A stretch of DNA of 64,000 nt from Acidobacteriota bacterium (GCA_003223135.1 QHXX01000026.1:1-64000), one strand, 5' to 3'. Shown: positions 8,137-17,153, numbered from the stretch's first letter. Translations and numbers: made by a program. The notes: generated by a model from the sequence alone, not told the origin.

Positions 8137-9042
8137 TCACACGCTGCCGGCGCGGCGCAACGACAGGACGGCGGCGACGATGCCGAGCGCCGCGCCGACC
8201 GCCGTCAGCGCCAGCGCCGCATCGGAGGGCAGGAACCGGCCGGCCACGATCGACATGAACGGGTTGGCGCGGAAGATCTCCGTCCTCTCCACCAGGCGGT
8301 GTGTCACGCGGAGCCCGGCGACGGCGAGCGCCCCCCCGGCCAATCCCTGCGCGGCGGCGGCCAGCATGAAAGGGCCGCGGATGAAGCCGGCCGTGGCGCC
8401 GACCAGCTTCATGATCTCGATCTCCTCGCGGCGGGCGAGCACGGTCAGCCGGACCGTGGCGCCGACCGTCACCAGCGCCGCGAACGCCAGGAGGGCGCCG
8501 ATGCCGTACCCTCCTTTCTGGACCAGCCCGACCATCCCTGCCAGACGCTCGGTCCAGCCGCGGTCGTAGCGCACCTCCTCGACGCCCGGTGCCTTCTGAT
8601 ACGACTTCGCGATGCGGTCGAGTCCCTCGGGGTCGCGGGACGCATCGAGGACTTCGAGCTCGAAGGAGGCGGGGAACGGATTGCCGCCGACGCGCCCGGG
8701 CAGGTCGCGCAGGGTGGGGAAGTCACGCTGGAACCGCTGGCGTGCGTCGGTCTTCGAGACATAACGAGCCTCCGAGATTGCGGGGTCGGAGGCGAACTCG
8801 GCGCGCAGCGTCCTGAGCTGATCCGGTGTCGCGTCCTCCCGGAGGTAGACCTGGATCTGGGTCTCCCGCCCCAGCGCCTCGACGAATCGGTTCAGATTGA
8901 ACGCGAGGAGCAGGAACAGGCCCAGGACGTACAGCGAGATGCCGATCGCCGCGGCCGACAGGAGGCTCAGGGCCGGATTGCGCCACAGCCCGTCCCAAGT
9001 TTCCCGGATGCAGTGCCGCAGGGCGCGCAGGAGTCGTCCCAT
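8137..9042 (-). CDS. ftsX: cell-division protein FtsX (ABC permease)
   Basis: This 301-residue inner-membrane subunit pairs with FtsE and transmits ATP hydrolysis to periplasmic cell-wall hydrolases at the division site. A cytoplasmic N-terminus and TM1 (LLSAAAIGISLYVLGLFLL) are followed by the periplasmic extracellular loop (QIQVYLREDATPDQL, EVRYDRGW). Three more TM segments include the FtsX/MacB signature region VRLTVLARREEIEIMKLVGA. The length is typical. It begins 56 bases after ftsE. Confidence 0.95.
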   Translation of the reverse strand: MGRLLRALRHCIRETWDGLWRNPALSLLSAAAIGISLYVLGLFLLLAFNLNRFVEALGRETQIQVYLREDATPDQLRTLRAEFASDPAISEARYVSKTDARQRFQRDFPTLRDLPGRVGGNPFPASFELEVLDASRDPEGLDRIAKSYQKAPGVEEVRYDRGWTERLAGMVGLVQKGGYGIGALLAFAALVTVGATVRLTVLARREEIEIMKLVGATAGFIRGPFMLAAAAQGLAGGALAVAGLRVTHRLVERTEIFRANPFMSIVAGRFLPSDAALALTAVGAALGIVAAVLSLRRAGSV

Positions 9043-9098
9043 GGATCAGCGGGCCCCGGTGAGGCGGCGCGTCCCCTCGCGCGCGGGGTCGCGGCGCA

Positions 9099-9764
9099 TC
9101 AGGCGGCCCCCGCGGCGGAGATCCGGCCGTGATCGAGGGCAATGACACGGCGGCCCATGCGCCGGATCATGTCGCGGTCGTGCGTGGCGATGATGACCGT
9201 TGTGCCGTGCGAGTTGATGTCCCTGAACAGCCCCATGATCTCCTGCGCCAGGTCGGGGTCGAGGTTGCCGGTCGGCTCGTCCGCCAGCAGGATGAGGGGC
9301 CGGTTCACGAGCGCGCGCGCGATCGCCATGCGCTGCTGCTCCCCACCCGAGACCTGTTCGGGGAAGTTGTGCAGTCGGTGGTTGAGACCGAGCATTTCCA
9401 GCACCTGGAAGGTTCGGCTGCGCTGCTCGCGGCGCGGCAGGCCGATGACCTGCGTGGCGAAGGACACGTTCTCGAACACCGTCTTGCGCGGCAACAGCTT
9501 GAAGTCCTGGAACACCACGCCGATCTGCCGGCGCAGGTACGGGACACGGCGCGCCGGCATGGTGGCGACGTCCTGGTTGTTGACCACCACCTGGCCGGAG
9601 CTTGGGACCTCGTCGCGGAAGATCATCCTGAGAAACGTGGTCTTGCCCGCGCCGCTCGGCCCCGTGAGAAACACGAACTCTCCCTTCTCGACGTGCACGC
9701 TGACGTCGGTGAGCGCCACCGCTCCCTGGGTGTACTTCTTGGTGACATGAAAGAACTGGATCAT
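9099..9764 (-). CDS. ftsE: cell-division ATP-binding protein FtsE
   Basis: This is a 221-residue ABC ATPase. Walker A is GPSGAGKTTFLRM, the Q-loop is VVFQDFKLL, the signature is VSGGEQQRMAIARA, Walker B is ILLADEPTGNLD, and the switch His is in IIATHD. The FtsE-typical lysine-rich start MIQFFHVTKKY is present. It is the partner of FtsX immediately downstream. gatB lies just upstream on the same strand with a 61-base gap. Confidence 0.96.
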   Translation of the reverse strand: MIQFFHVTKKYTQGAVALTDVSVHVEKGEFVFLTGPSGAGKTTFLRMIFRDEVPSSGQVVVNNQDVATMPARRVPYLRRQIGVVFQDFKLLPRKTVFENVSFATQVIGLPRREQRSRTFQVLEMLGLNHRLHNFPEQVSGGEQQRMAIARALVNRPLILLADEPTGNLDPDLAQEIMGLFRDINSHGTTVIIATHDRDMIRRMGRRVIALDHGRISAAGAA

Positions 9765-9825
9765 GCCGGGGGCGTGTCCGCGCGGACCGCGCCGTTCCGA
9801 CCGCTGGGACCGGAGGGCGGGCGCC

Positions 9826-11268
9826 TCAAGGTCTGTCCAGGCGTTCTTTCAGGAGGCGGTTCACGAGCGAAGGGCTGGCCTTGCCGCCGGTCGCCTTGAG
9901 CACCTGCCCGACGAAGAAGCCCAGGAGCGCCGTCTTGCCGGCCTTGTACTGCGCGTACTGCGACTGGTTTTGCGCGATCACGTTCTCGATCGCCTCACGG
10001 ATCGCCCCCTCGTCGGTCACCTGGGACAATCCCTGCTCGCGCACCACGTCGGCGGGGTCTTTGCCCGTGGCGTAGATGGTCTCGAAGACCTCCTTGGCGA
10101 TCTTTCCAGAGATGGCGCCGTCGTCCACCAGGCGAATGAGCGCCGCAAGCCTCACGGGAGGCAGCGGCACCCGATCGACGTCGATCTTGTCTTCCTTCAC
10201 CTTGCGCAGGATCTCGGTCATCACCCAGTTGGCCGCGGCTTTCGCGTTTCGCGCGGCGCGCGCCGCCGCCTCGTAGTAGTCGGCGAGAGCGCGGTCGGAG
10301 GTCAACAGCGCCGCGTCCTGCTCCGGCAGACCGTACTCGGCGACGAAGCGCCGGCGGCGCGCGGCCGGCAGCTCGGGAAGCCAGCGCCGGACCTCCCCGA
10401 TCCATTCTTCGTTCACCTGGAGCGGCAGGAGGTCGGGCTCGGGGAAGTAGCGGTAGTCGTGCGCCTCTTCCTTCGAGCGCATCGGGGACGTCCGGTCCTC
10501 CGCCGGGTCGTACAGACGCGTCTCCTGCGTCACCCTCTCGCCCCGCACCAGCAGATCGGTCTGCCGGCGAATCTCGTACTCGAGGGCGTGCTGCACGAAT
10601 TTGAACGAGTTCAGGTTCTTGAGCTCGGCCTTGGTGCCGAATCCGCTCTGGCCGCGCGGTCGCAGCGATACGTTCGCGTCGCAGCGCAGCGATCCCTCCT
10701 CCATGTTGCCGTCGGTCACGCCGATGTAGACGAGGATGGTCCGCAGCGCGGAGTAGTAGGCATGGGCCTCCTCGGGCGAGCGCATGTCCGGCTCGCTGAC
10801 GATCTCGATGAGCGGCACGCCGGAGCGATTGTAATCGACATGCGAGGCTCGATCGGAATCGGGGAACCCTTCGTGCAAGAGCTTCCCGGCGTCCTCCTCC
10901 ATGTGGACCCGGGTGATGCCGACGTGCTTGGTCTCCCCCTTCGCCTCGACATCGAGGTGCCCCTGCACCGCGAGCGGCCGGTCGTACATCGAGATCTGGT
11001 AGCCCTTGGGGAGGTCCGGATAGAAATAGTTCTTGCGCGCGAAGATCGACACCGGCTCGATTCGGCAGCCCAGCGCCAGCGCGGCGCGCAGGGCGTATTC
11101 GACGGCGCGGCGGTTCAGGACCGGCAGAGTCCCCGGCATGCCAAGGCAGACGGGGCAGACGTTGGTGTTGGCGGGTGCGCCGAAGCGCGTGGAGCAGCCG
11201 CAGAAGATCTTCGAATCGGTCAGGAGCTGGCAGTGGACCTCGAGGCCGATGACCGGTTCGTATTCCAT
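9826..11268 (-). CDS. gatB: Asp-tRNA(Asn)/Glu-tRNA(Gln) amidotransferase subunit B
   Basis: GatB binds misacylated Asp-tRNA(Asn)/Glu-tRNA(Gln) and activates the acyl group for amidation with GatA and GatC, which are not in this window. At 480 residues it has normal length. Visible motifs: the start MEYEPVIGLEVHCQLLT, the zinc site CGCS...CPVCLGMPG, HMEEDAGKLLHEG, SGVPLIEIVSEPDMRSPEEA, and the C-terminal YqeY-like tail. I chose ATG 11268 because GGGAG precedes it and the family starts here; longer frames lack homology. Confidence 0.96.
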   Translation of the reverse strand: MEYEPVIGLEVHCQLLTDSKIFCGCSTRFGAPANTNVCPVCLGMPGTLPVLNRRAVEYALRAALALGCRIEPVSIFARKNYFYPDLPKGYQISMYDRPLAVQGHLDVEAKGETKHVGITRVHMEEDAGKLLHEGFPDSDRASHVDYNRSGVPLIEIVSEPDMRSPEEAHAYYSALRTILVYIGVTDGNMEEGSLRCDANVSLRPRGQSGFGTKAELKNLNSFKFVQHALEYEIRRQTDLLVRGERVTQETRLYDPAEDRTSPMRSKEEAHDYRYFPEPDLLPLQVNEEWIGEVRRWLPELPAARRRRFVAEYGLPEQDAALLTSDRALADYYEAAARAARNAKAAANWVMTEILRKVKEDKIDVDRVPLPPVRLAALIRLVDDGAISGKIAKEVFETIYATGKDPADVVREQGLSQVTDEGAIREAIENVIAQNQSQYAQYKAGKTALLGFFVGQVLKATGGKASPSLVNRLLKERLDRP

Positions 11269-11353
11269 GCCGCTCCCTGACAGGGCGACGCGATACGTGG
11301 CGGACCCGTACACCGGCGCCACTCGAGTGCGGTTCGCGCCGCGTCGCCGGCGG

Positions 11354-11362
11354 ATTATAGCA
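11354..11362 (-). promoter_or_regulatory. extended -10 promoter for gatB
   Basis: On the minus strand TGCTATAAT (11362-11354), a perfect TATAAT with the TGN extension and no clear -35. It is 86 bases before the gatB ATG. Confidence 0.5.
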
Positions 11363-11372
11363 TCCGCCCCTG

Positions 11373-11381
11373 TGCTAGAGT
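11373..11381 (+). promoter_or_regulatory. extended -10 promoter for gpsA
   Basis: TGCTAGAGT at 11373-11381 lies back to back with the gatB -10. If used, transcription would start about 11388, just before the GTG at 11400. Confidence 0.35.
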
Positions 11382-11399
11382 ACGCGCCGGTCGCGGGCC

Positions 11400-12482
11400 G
11401 TGACGGTGAGCGGCCATCGTGCGGAGTCGGGCTTGGCCAGCGTGAGAGTCGCGATCCTCGGCGCCGGAAACCTCGGGACCACCCTGGGAGTCGTCCTCAT
11501 CGGGGGCGTTCCGGGCCTCCGCGCCGGAAGAAGCCGCGAGGTCGTCCTGTGGACGATCGAGCCTGACGTCGCGCGCGAGATCCGCGACCAGCACCTCAAC
11601 ACCAAATACCTGCCGGGCGTGCCGCTGCCGCGGGCGCTCGTCGTGACGGGCGATCTCCACGAGGCGATCGCGGGCTCCGCCGTCGTCGTGTTCACCGTAC
11701 CCTCGAAAGTCGTGCGGGAGGTCGCGCGCCAGCTCGGAGAGGCGACGGGCGCGGCGCGCGGCCCGGCCCCGGACGGCCCGTCCGGTGGCGCGGTCCCGCT
11801 CGTCGTCAGCGCCTCGAAAGGGCTGGAGACCGGCAGCTATCTCCGCATGACGGAGGTCATCACCTCCGAGCTCCCAGCGTCGTTCGCCGGACGCGTGCTC
11901 GCCATGTCCGGCCCGTCGATCGCGCACGAGCTGAGCCGCGGCACACCGACGGCCGTCGCGCTGGCATGCCGCGAGCCGCGCCTGGCGCGCGACGCGCGAC
12001 GTATCCTGGCGACGCCGGTCCTGCGCTTCCAGGTCAGCCGCGACGTGGCGGGCGTCGAGCTGGGCGGCGTCCTGAAGAACGCCTACGCCCTCGCCTTCGG
12101 TCTGTGCGACGGCCTCGGTCTCGGCCTCAACACCAAGGCGGCGCTCCTGGCGCGTGCCCTCCCGGAGCTGTCCCGCCTGGGCGTGGCCCTCGGCGGCCGG
12201 CGCGCCACCTTCTACGGTCTCGCCGGCCTGGGTGACCTCGTGGGGACCGGCCTGAGCGATCACAGCCGCAACCGCCGAATGGGCGAGGAGCTGGCCCGCC
12301 GCCGCTCAGCCGACGACGCGCTGGTCTCAATCCCGGGCGTCGTCGAGGGGATCGGCTCGGTCCGCCTGGCGCGCGAGCTCGCCGCCCGACACCACCTCCG
12401 CCTGCCGCTCCTCGAGGGGATCGCCGCCGCCATCGACCAGACCGTCGATCCGCTGAAGATGATCATTCGGTTAATAGGGTAG
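11400..12482 (+). CDS. gpsA: glycerol-3-phosphate dehydrogenase [NAD(P)+]
   Basis: This enzyme reduces dihydroxyacetone phosphate to sn-glycerol-3-phosphate, the backbone of phospholipids. The Rossmann motif is VAILGAGNLGTTLG; later come SASKGLE, the GPSIAHEL segment, the catalytic lysine region GGVLKNAYALAFG, and GLAGLGDLVGTGLSDHSRNRRMG. The protein has about 360 residues from GTG 11400; a TTG at 11433 with GGAGTCGGG upstream is an equally good start, and the first 14 residues lack homology. It is divergent from gatB. Confidence 0.93.
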   Translation: MTVSGHRAESGLASVRVAILGAGNLGTTLGVVLIGGVPGLRAGRSREVVLWTIEPDVAREIRDQHLNTKYLPGVPLPRALVVTGDLHEAIAGSAVVVFTVPSKVVREVARQLGEATGAARGPAPDGPSGGAVPLVVSASKGLETGSYLRMTEVITSELPASFAGRVLAMSGPSIAHELSRGTPTAVALACREPRLARDARRILATPVLRFQVSRDVAGVELGGVLKNAYALAFGLCDGLGLGLNTKAALLARALPELSRLGVALGGRRATFYGLAGLGDLVGTGLSDHSRNRRMGEELARRRSADDALVSIPGVVEGIGSVRLARELAARHHLRLPLLEGIAAAIDQTVDPLKMIIRLIG

Positions 12483-12523
12483 AGGCGCGCCGGGACGGGC
12501 GCTCGTCGCCCTCGGCCTCCCGA

Positions 12524-12532
12524 TGCTAGAAT
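12524..12532 (+). promoter_or_regulatory. extended -10 promoter for the M1 peptidase
   Basis: TGCTAGAAT at 12524-12532, with no convincing -35, 68 bases upstream of the ATG at 12601. Confidence 0.4.
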
Positions 12533-12600
12533 GACGTACATCCGGCGGCATGGTGCCGCCCTTCGTGTACCCGCTCAATTGTGTTGTCGCGGAGGTTGAA

Positions 12601-14883
12601 ATGCGGACCTCTCTAAGGTCTTCTACGTGGCGCCGTCTGTTCGCCCTCACCCTTGGACTGATGGTCCTCGGATCGCCGGGGATGTCTTCTCGGGGAGGGT
12701 CGCCCGCCGCGCAGACGGCGTCCCCGCCCTCCGCGAACCCTGCGCCGATTGCGGCCGCTTCGCCGGCGCCCGCCGCGCCGGGCGGTTTCGACTTCGCCGG
12801 CAAGCGCGAGGAGGTCTTTGAGGCCTTCTATGCGACCGGCCTCGACACATCGACCGCCTACACTGTCAGCAACCTGGCGATCAAGAAGGACAGCATGACG
12901 TTGCTCCTGAAACAGGGGACGGTGTTCCTCATGAAGCCGATCGGAGGCGAGGTCACCGGCGGGGCCTTCATCGGTGACGGCGAGGCCTCCATGACGCCGC
13001 CCAACCGCACGCAGCGCTTCATGCTCAACAAGTACTCCGGCTCCGAAGTTCTGAAGGAGCCGTTCACCGAGGCGGTGTTCCGCTTCGGTGACGGCAGCGA
13101 CCGGTTGATTCGGGCTCTGAGCAAGAGCGGGCCGGGCGACGCGTCCGCGTCTGCGCGGGCCACGCAGATCTTCGGTGATCGGGACGGCTGGCTGGACGGG
13201 ACGCGCGAGCTCCACCTGGAGATGCAGTTCCTTGAAAACCGGATCTCGGGCCTGAAGGGCCAGGATTTCTTCGTCGCCGACTTCCACACGGCAAAGCACG
13301 ACTGGCTGAGTTACAAATACGACCCGCAGGACAACCCGTTGATGGAGAACCTGCGAGCTCTCCGCTTCGACCTGGACAATAATGCCGACTACGAGAAGCG
13401 CTGGTACGATGACTTCCGGTCGATCAAGGTCGTCGCGGTCACGGACGCCTCGGGCCAGGCCTTGCCTTTCACGCACAAAAAGGACCAGCTCCTTGTCATC
13501 CTGAATGAGCCGGCACGGGCCGGAACTCCTCTGACGCTCACGGTCGAAGGGAAGGCCGAGGTCATCTACCAGCTCACGGCCGAGTCCTTTGGGCTCTTGC
13601 CGTATGCCTGGTACCCCCAGTACGGATATATCAACGGACGCTCACCATTCCATTGGATTGTCCAGGTGCCGAAACCGTACTTGGTCACCGGCTCGGGGAA
13701 GATCGTTCGCGAGTTCGAGGCCAAGGACACCGGGCAGAACGGCATCGAGACAGGGTGCGACCAGCCCGTGCACCTCCCCTGGGTCATATTCGGCCGGTTC
13801 CAGAAAGCCACCAGCTCGTTCACCAGCGAGGAGACCAAGAAGACGGTGCCTATGACGATCCACTCCTTCCCTACCATGACGATCAGCATCACCGATCCCG
13901 ACACGCTGGAGGAGTTCGGGCTGGATCAGCCCGTGACCTTCGACCTGGCCGCTCCCGTCAAGAAGGTGGAGGGCATGCTGGAGGAAGGGAAGCAGATTCT
14001 GAAGCTGTTCGAGAAGATCTACGGCCCGTACCCCTACGACGAGCTGCACATCGCCCAGATGGCCCCGCAACTCGAGTTTGGCCAATCGCCCCAGGGTTTC
14101 GTCCAGCTCTCCGGCGCCGCCTTCCTCTCCCAGGCGACGACTCTAAGCGATTTCATCCACGGGTTCATGTCGCATGAATTCGCGCACCAATGGTGGGCGC
14201 ATCAAGTCGGCTGGGCATCCGGCGACGACGAATGGCTGAGCGAGTCGTTCGCCGAATACGCCTCGGGAATCTTTGTGAACGAGTACCAGGGTCCGAAGCG
14301 CTTTCAGCGAACGCTGGAAGAGTGGCGAAGGGACGCCAGGGTTGGGGAACCTGAGGCCCCGATCTCAGCCGCGAATATGCTCAGTGGCCCGAACGCCGGC
14401 CGTCAACGCTATGCCCTGCTTTACGACAAGGGACCGTATGTGCTGCACATGCTGCGAGTGCAGCTCGACGACGAGGCCTACACCAAGGTGATGCGCAGCG
14501 TCCAGGCCACCTACCGCAACCAGAACATCACGACTGAAATGCTCCTGCGCGAGGTCAATCGGGTGACCGGGCAGGACTACACATACTTCTTCGACCAGTG
14601 GTTCTGGGACGTGGGCATCCCGAAGTTCCGCTACTCCTGGCGATCGGAGCACCAGCCGGATGGCAAGTCTCTGGTCACCGTCCACGTCGCCCAGGAGGAC
14701 AAAAACCACCTCAAGCGGGTTCTGATGCCAATTCACCTCCACTTCAAGGACAAGACGATCCCGCAATACAGGCCGGTCGTGCAGCAGGAGCAGGACATCA
14801 GGATCATGGCCCCGGCTGCGCCCAAGGACGTGACGCTCGACGACGACCGCACCCTGCTGGCCGACATCGTCAAGGCGGGTTGA
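12601..14883 (+). CDS. exported M1-family metallopeptidase
   Basis: This 760-residue protein has a signal peptide (about residues 10-38) and an Ala/Pro-rich linker to about residue 60, then an all-beta N-domain. The catalytic site is HEFAHQWW at 525-529, and E548 (in ESFAEY) lies exactly 18 residues after the second His, the HEXXH-X18-E pattern of M1 gluzincins. The exopeptidase motif GAMEN is not present; the equivalent segment reads FGQSPQGFVQLSG, so aminopeptidase specificity is uncertain. A C-terminal helical domain follows (TYFFDQWFWDVGIPKF). ATG 12601 has GGAGG 5 bases upstream. The hydrolase gene follows after 6 bases. Confidence 0.92.
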   Translation: MRTSLRSSTWRRLFALTLGLMVLGSPGMSSRGGSPAAQTASPPSANPAPIAAASPAPAAPGGFDFAGKREEVFEAFYATGLDTSTAYTVSNLAIKKDSMTLLLKQGTVFLMKPIGGEVTGGAFIGDGEASMTPPNRTQRFMLNKYSGSEVLKEPFTEAVFRFGDGSDRLIRALSKSGPGDASASARATQIFGDRDGWLDGTRELHLEMQFLENRISGLKGQDFFVADFHTAKHDWLSYKYDPQDNPLMENLRALRFDLDNNADYEKRWYDDFRSIKVVAVTDASGQALPFTHKKDQLLVILNEPARAGTPLTLTVEGKAEVIYQLTAESFGLLPYAWYPQYGYINGRSPFHWIVQVPKPYLVTGSGKIVREFEAKDTGQNGIETGCDQPVHLPWVIFGRFQKATSSFTSEETKKTVPMTIHSFPTMTISITDPDTLEEFGLDQPVTFDLAAPVKKVEGMLEEGKQILKLFEKIYGPYPYDELHIAQMAPQLEFGQSPQGFVQLSGAAFLSQATTLSDFIHGFMSHEFAHQWWAHQVGWASGDDEWLSESFAEYASGIFVNEYQGPKRFQRTLEEWRRDARVGEPEAPISAANMLSGPNAGRQRYALLYDKGPYVLHMLRVQLDDEAYTKVMRSVQATYRNQNITTEMLLREVNRVTGQDYTYFFDQWFWDVGIPKFRYSWRSEHQPDGKSLVTVHVAQEDKNHLKRVLMPIHLHFKDKTIPQYRPVVQQEQDIRIMAPAAPKDVTLDDDRTLLADIVKAG

Positions 14884-14889
14884 AGGGCG

Positions 14890-15750
14890 GTGACCTGGGG
14901 CGCGGCCACCCTTCAGAGCGTGCGCGCGGTCCTGACGGTGGGTGGGATCGCCGTCGCCGCCGTCCTGGCGCTGAAGATCGCCGCACTTCTCCTCGAGCCG
15001 AGGCTCACCTTCTATCCCGTGCGGGAGCAAGCGGCGACTCCCTCGGCGCTCGGCATGCCGTTCGAGGACGTCTTCCTGGAGGCCGCGGACGGCGTCCGTC
15101 TGCACGGCTGGCTCGTCCCGGGCGTGGGAAAGGCGTCGCTGACCCTCCTGTTCTTCCACGGCAACGCCGAGAACATCGCCGGCTGCCTCGATCTCGCGAA
15201 GCTGACCCGCCCGGCGGGATACGACCTCCTGCTTGTCGATTACCGCGGCTACGGTCAGAGCGAGGGACGGCCGTCGGAGGCCGGCCTCTACCAGGACGGA
15301 CGCGCGGCCCTGGCCTATCTGAGGTCGCGGCAGGGCCGTGAACCGGGCCGGATCGTCGTGTGGGGGCGCTCGATCGGGGCGGCGGTCGCCGTGGAGGTGG
15401 CGGCGGCCGATCCTTCGGGCACGGCCGGCGTCATCCTCGAATCGTCGTTCACGTCGGTGCCGGACCTGCTGCGCTCGGACGGGCACTGGTTCATGTACGC
15501 GGTGTCGCGATTCGGGACGTACCGCTTCGACTCGGCGGCCCGCATCGGACGAGTGCGCGCCCCCGCGCTCGTCATCCATGGGACGGCGGACGACATCGCG
15601 CCCTTCAGCCTGGGCCGCCGGCTCTTCGATCTCGCGCCGGGAAGGAAGGACTTCGTCGCGATCGAGGGGGCCGGGCACAACGATCTGTTCCCCCTCCACG
15701 AAGATGAAGTGTGGGACGCCGTGCGGCGGTTCCTGACCACGCTGGAGTAG
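14890..15750 (+). CDS. membrane-anchored alpha/beta hydrolase (BEM46-like)
   Basis: This 286-residue protein has one N-terminal TM segment (about residues 12-35). The alpha/beta-hydrolase fold shows the oxyanion region FFHGNAENIAG, the nucleophile elbow VVWGRSIGAAVA (Ser in GRSIG), the acid in VIHGTADDIAPF, and the catalytic His in GAGHNDLFP. This pattern is that of the BEM46/YfhR-type serine hydrolases; the substrate is unknown. The GTG start lies 6 bases after the M1 peptidase, so the two are probably cotranscribed. Confidence 0.87.
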   Translation: MTWGAATLQSVRAVLTVGGIAVAAVLALKIAALLLEPRLTFYPVREQAATPSALGMPFEDVFLEAADGVRLHGWLVPGVGKASLTLLFFHGNAENIAGCLDLAKLTRPAGYDLLLVDYRGYGQSEGRPSEAGLYQDGRAALAYLRSRQGREPGRIVVWGRSIGAAVAVEVAAADPSGTAGVILESSFTSVPDLLRSDGHWFMYAVSRFGTYRFDSAARIGRVRAPALVIHGTADDIAPFSLGRRLFDLAPGRKDFVAIEGAGHNDLFPLHEDEVWDAVRRFLTTLE

Positions 15751-15796
15751 GGCTGACGCGTGCTTGCGAAGCGGCGCGCCGCCATCCCGACCCTGT

Positions 15797-16975
15797 CTAC
15801 GCGGGAAACGGCTCGGCGACGGCGACCGTCGTGCGGGCACCGCGGGCCTCGAGGTCGCGGAAGAAGGCGGCCGCGTCGACCGCCTGCTCGGGAGGCAGCA
15901 CGCCCGCCTGCCTGACCCGGCCGCGGGCCAGCCAGCGCGCCACGATGGCCGGTGGCGAGGCGACCAGCAGAGTCCCACCGGAGATCCTCCACGTCGTGTG
16001 CGGCCAGGCGGTCGTCTCGACCTTGCCGGAGACGGGCTTGCCGGCGCGCGTGCCGCGCACCTCCGTGACGATGTCCTTGAACCCGAGGCTCCCCTTCCGC
16101 TCGGTCTGAGGGGCGCGCTTCAGCACCTCGACCAGCACGTCGCGCGGACGCACGCCGGCGCCCCGCACCTCGATCGTCTCGGTCGACGCCATGCCGATCT
16201 GCGCCAGGAACTGCAGCTGCCGCAGCGCCTTCTCCGAGTAACCGAAAAACGAGATCTTGAAGAAGCAGTCCTTGATCCCCTTGGGGCCGTAGGTCAAAGG
16301 CAGCGTGGCCACCTCGGAGTGCAGCGACAGGTGCACCTTGGCGACGCCGATCGGGTCCTGGAAGCGGTATAGCTCTTCCTCACCGAGCGGCGCGGTCTCC
16401 TGGAATTTGCCGTCGCGGAACACCACCGGCGGCTGCGTGACCTCGTCGAAGATCGTCTGGATCGAATAGGCCCAGGCGAGCGAGTCGCCCATGTCGGGCG
16501 TCGCGCCGTTGTAGATATGGATCGATTCGACGGTCTCGAAAGCGTCGGCGACGGCGCGCGCCTGTACGTTGGCGATGCCGGGGCACGATCCGAGCCCCAG
16601 GACGGCCAGAAGACCCGCCTTCTTGAAGTCGTTGTGCAGCTCGAGCTGCTTGCGGGTCGTGTGGAACAATCCGCCCAGGTCGATGTAGTGCGTCCCGGCC
16701 TCGAGGCAGGCGCGCATGATCGGAACGTTGAAGTAGTACTGCACGGAGTTGATTACGGCGCCGGCCCCTTTGACGAGGTTGACCAGAGCGCCGTGATCGG
16801 TCACGTCGGCCTTCACGGCGACGACACCCGGCCGGCCCAGCCCCACGGCCACCTTTCTGGCCCCGTCGACGTCGAGGTCGGCGAGGACGATCTCCTCGAC
16901 CTCGCGGTCGTCGGCCAGGTCCCGGGCGATGGCGCGCCCGATGATCCCCGCACCCCCCAGAACCACGATGCGCAC
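15797..16975 (-). CDS. saccharopine dehydrogenase-family oxidoreductase
   Basis: This is a 392-residue protein with an N-terminal Rossmann domain (VRIVVLGGAGIIGRAIARDL, then ADLDVDGARKVA) and the saccharopine-dehydrogenase/homospermidine-synthase-like features VINSVQYYFNVPIM, AGTHYIDLGG and GLGSCPGIANV. Family members act in lysine or polyamine metabolism or as carboxynorspermidine-type enzymes; the substrate cannot be read from sequence. I chose GTG 16975 because GGAGG lies about 6 bases upstream; a GTG six codons earlier has no such site. It is monocistronic with its own promoter. Confidence 0.85.
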   Translation of the reverse strand: MRIVVLGGAGIIGRAIARDLADDREVEEIVLADLDVDGARKVAVGLGRPGVVAVKADVTDHGALVNLVKGAGAVINSVQYYFNVPIMRACLEAGTHYIDLGGLFHTTRKQLELHNDFKKAGLLAVLGLGSCPGIANVQARAVADAFETVESIHIYNGATPDMGDSLAWAYSIQTIFDEVTQPPVVFRDGKFQETAPLGEEELYRFQDPIGVAKVHLSLHSEVATLPLTYGPKGIKDCFFKISFFGYSEKALRQLQFLAQIGMASTETIEVRGAGVRPRDVLVEVLKRAPQTERKGSLGFKDIVTEVRGTRAGKPVSGKVETTAWPHTTWRISGGTLLVASPPAIVARWLARGRVRQAGVLPPEQAVDAAAFFRDLEARGARTTVAVAEPFPA

Positions 16976-17050
16976 GTGCGACCTCCGCGTCACGACGTCC
17001 AGGCTTGCATGCCGCGGCCTGAAACGCCTGTCAGCGCAACGGTGCGCCGC

Positions 17051-17080
17051 ATGCTAGCGTTTTCGGCAAATTCGAGTCAA
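17051..17080 (-). promoter_or_regulatory. sigma70-type promoter for the saccharopine-dehydrogenase-like gene
   Basis: On the minus strand: TTGACT (17080-17075), an 18-base spacer, then TAGCAT (17056-17051). It is 75 bases before the start at 16975. Confidence 0.6.
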
Positions 17081-17112
17081 TGACGGCACGGCGCAAGCGG
17101 CCGCGCGCCGCG

Positions 17113-17153
17113 AAAGACAAAGGTGCCCGGCGGCCTGTGACCCGCCGCCGGGC
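17113..17153 (-). terminator. hairpin terminator of the beta-oxidation operon
   Basis: A perfect 10-base-pair stem, GCCCGGCGGC (17125-17134) with GCCGCCGGGC (17144-17153) and a 9-base loop, is followed on the minus strand by the T-rich run CCTTTGTCTTTC. The rest of 17154-17348 shows no gene or motif. Confidence 0.6.

Noticed and set aside
9777-9788. 12-base palindrome GTCCGCGCGGAC between ftsE and gatB
   Set aside because: Short GC-only palindromes are expected by chance at this base composition; no T run and no regulator nearby.
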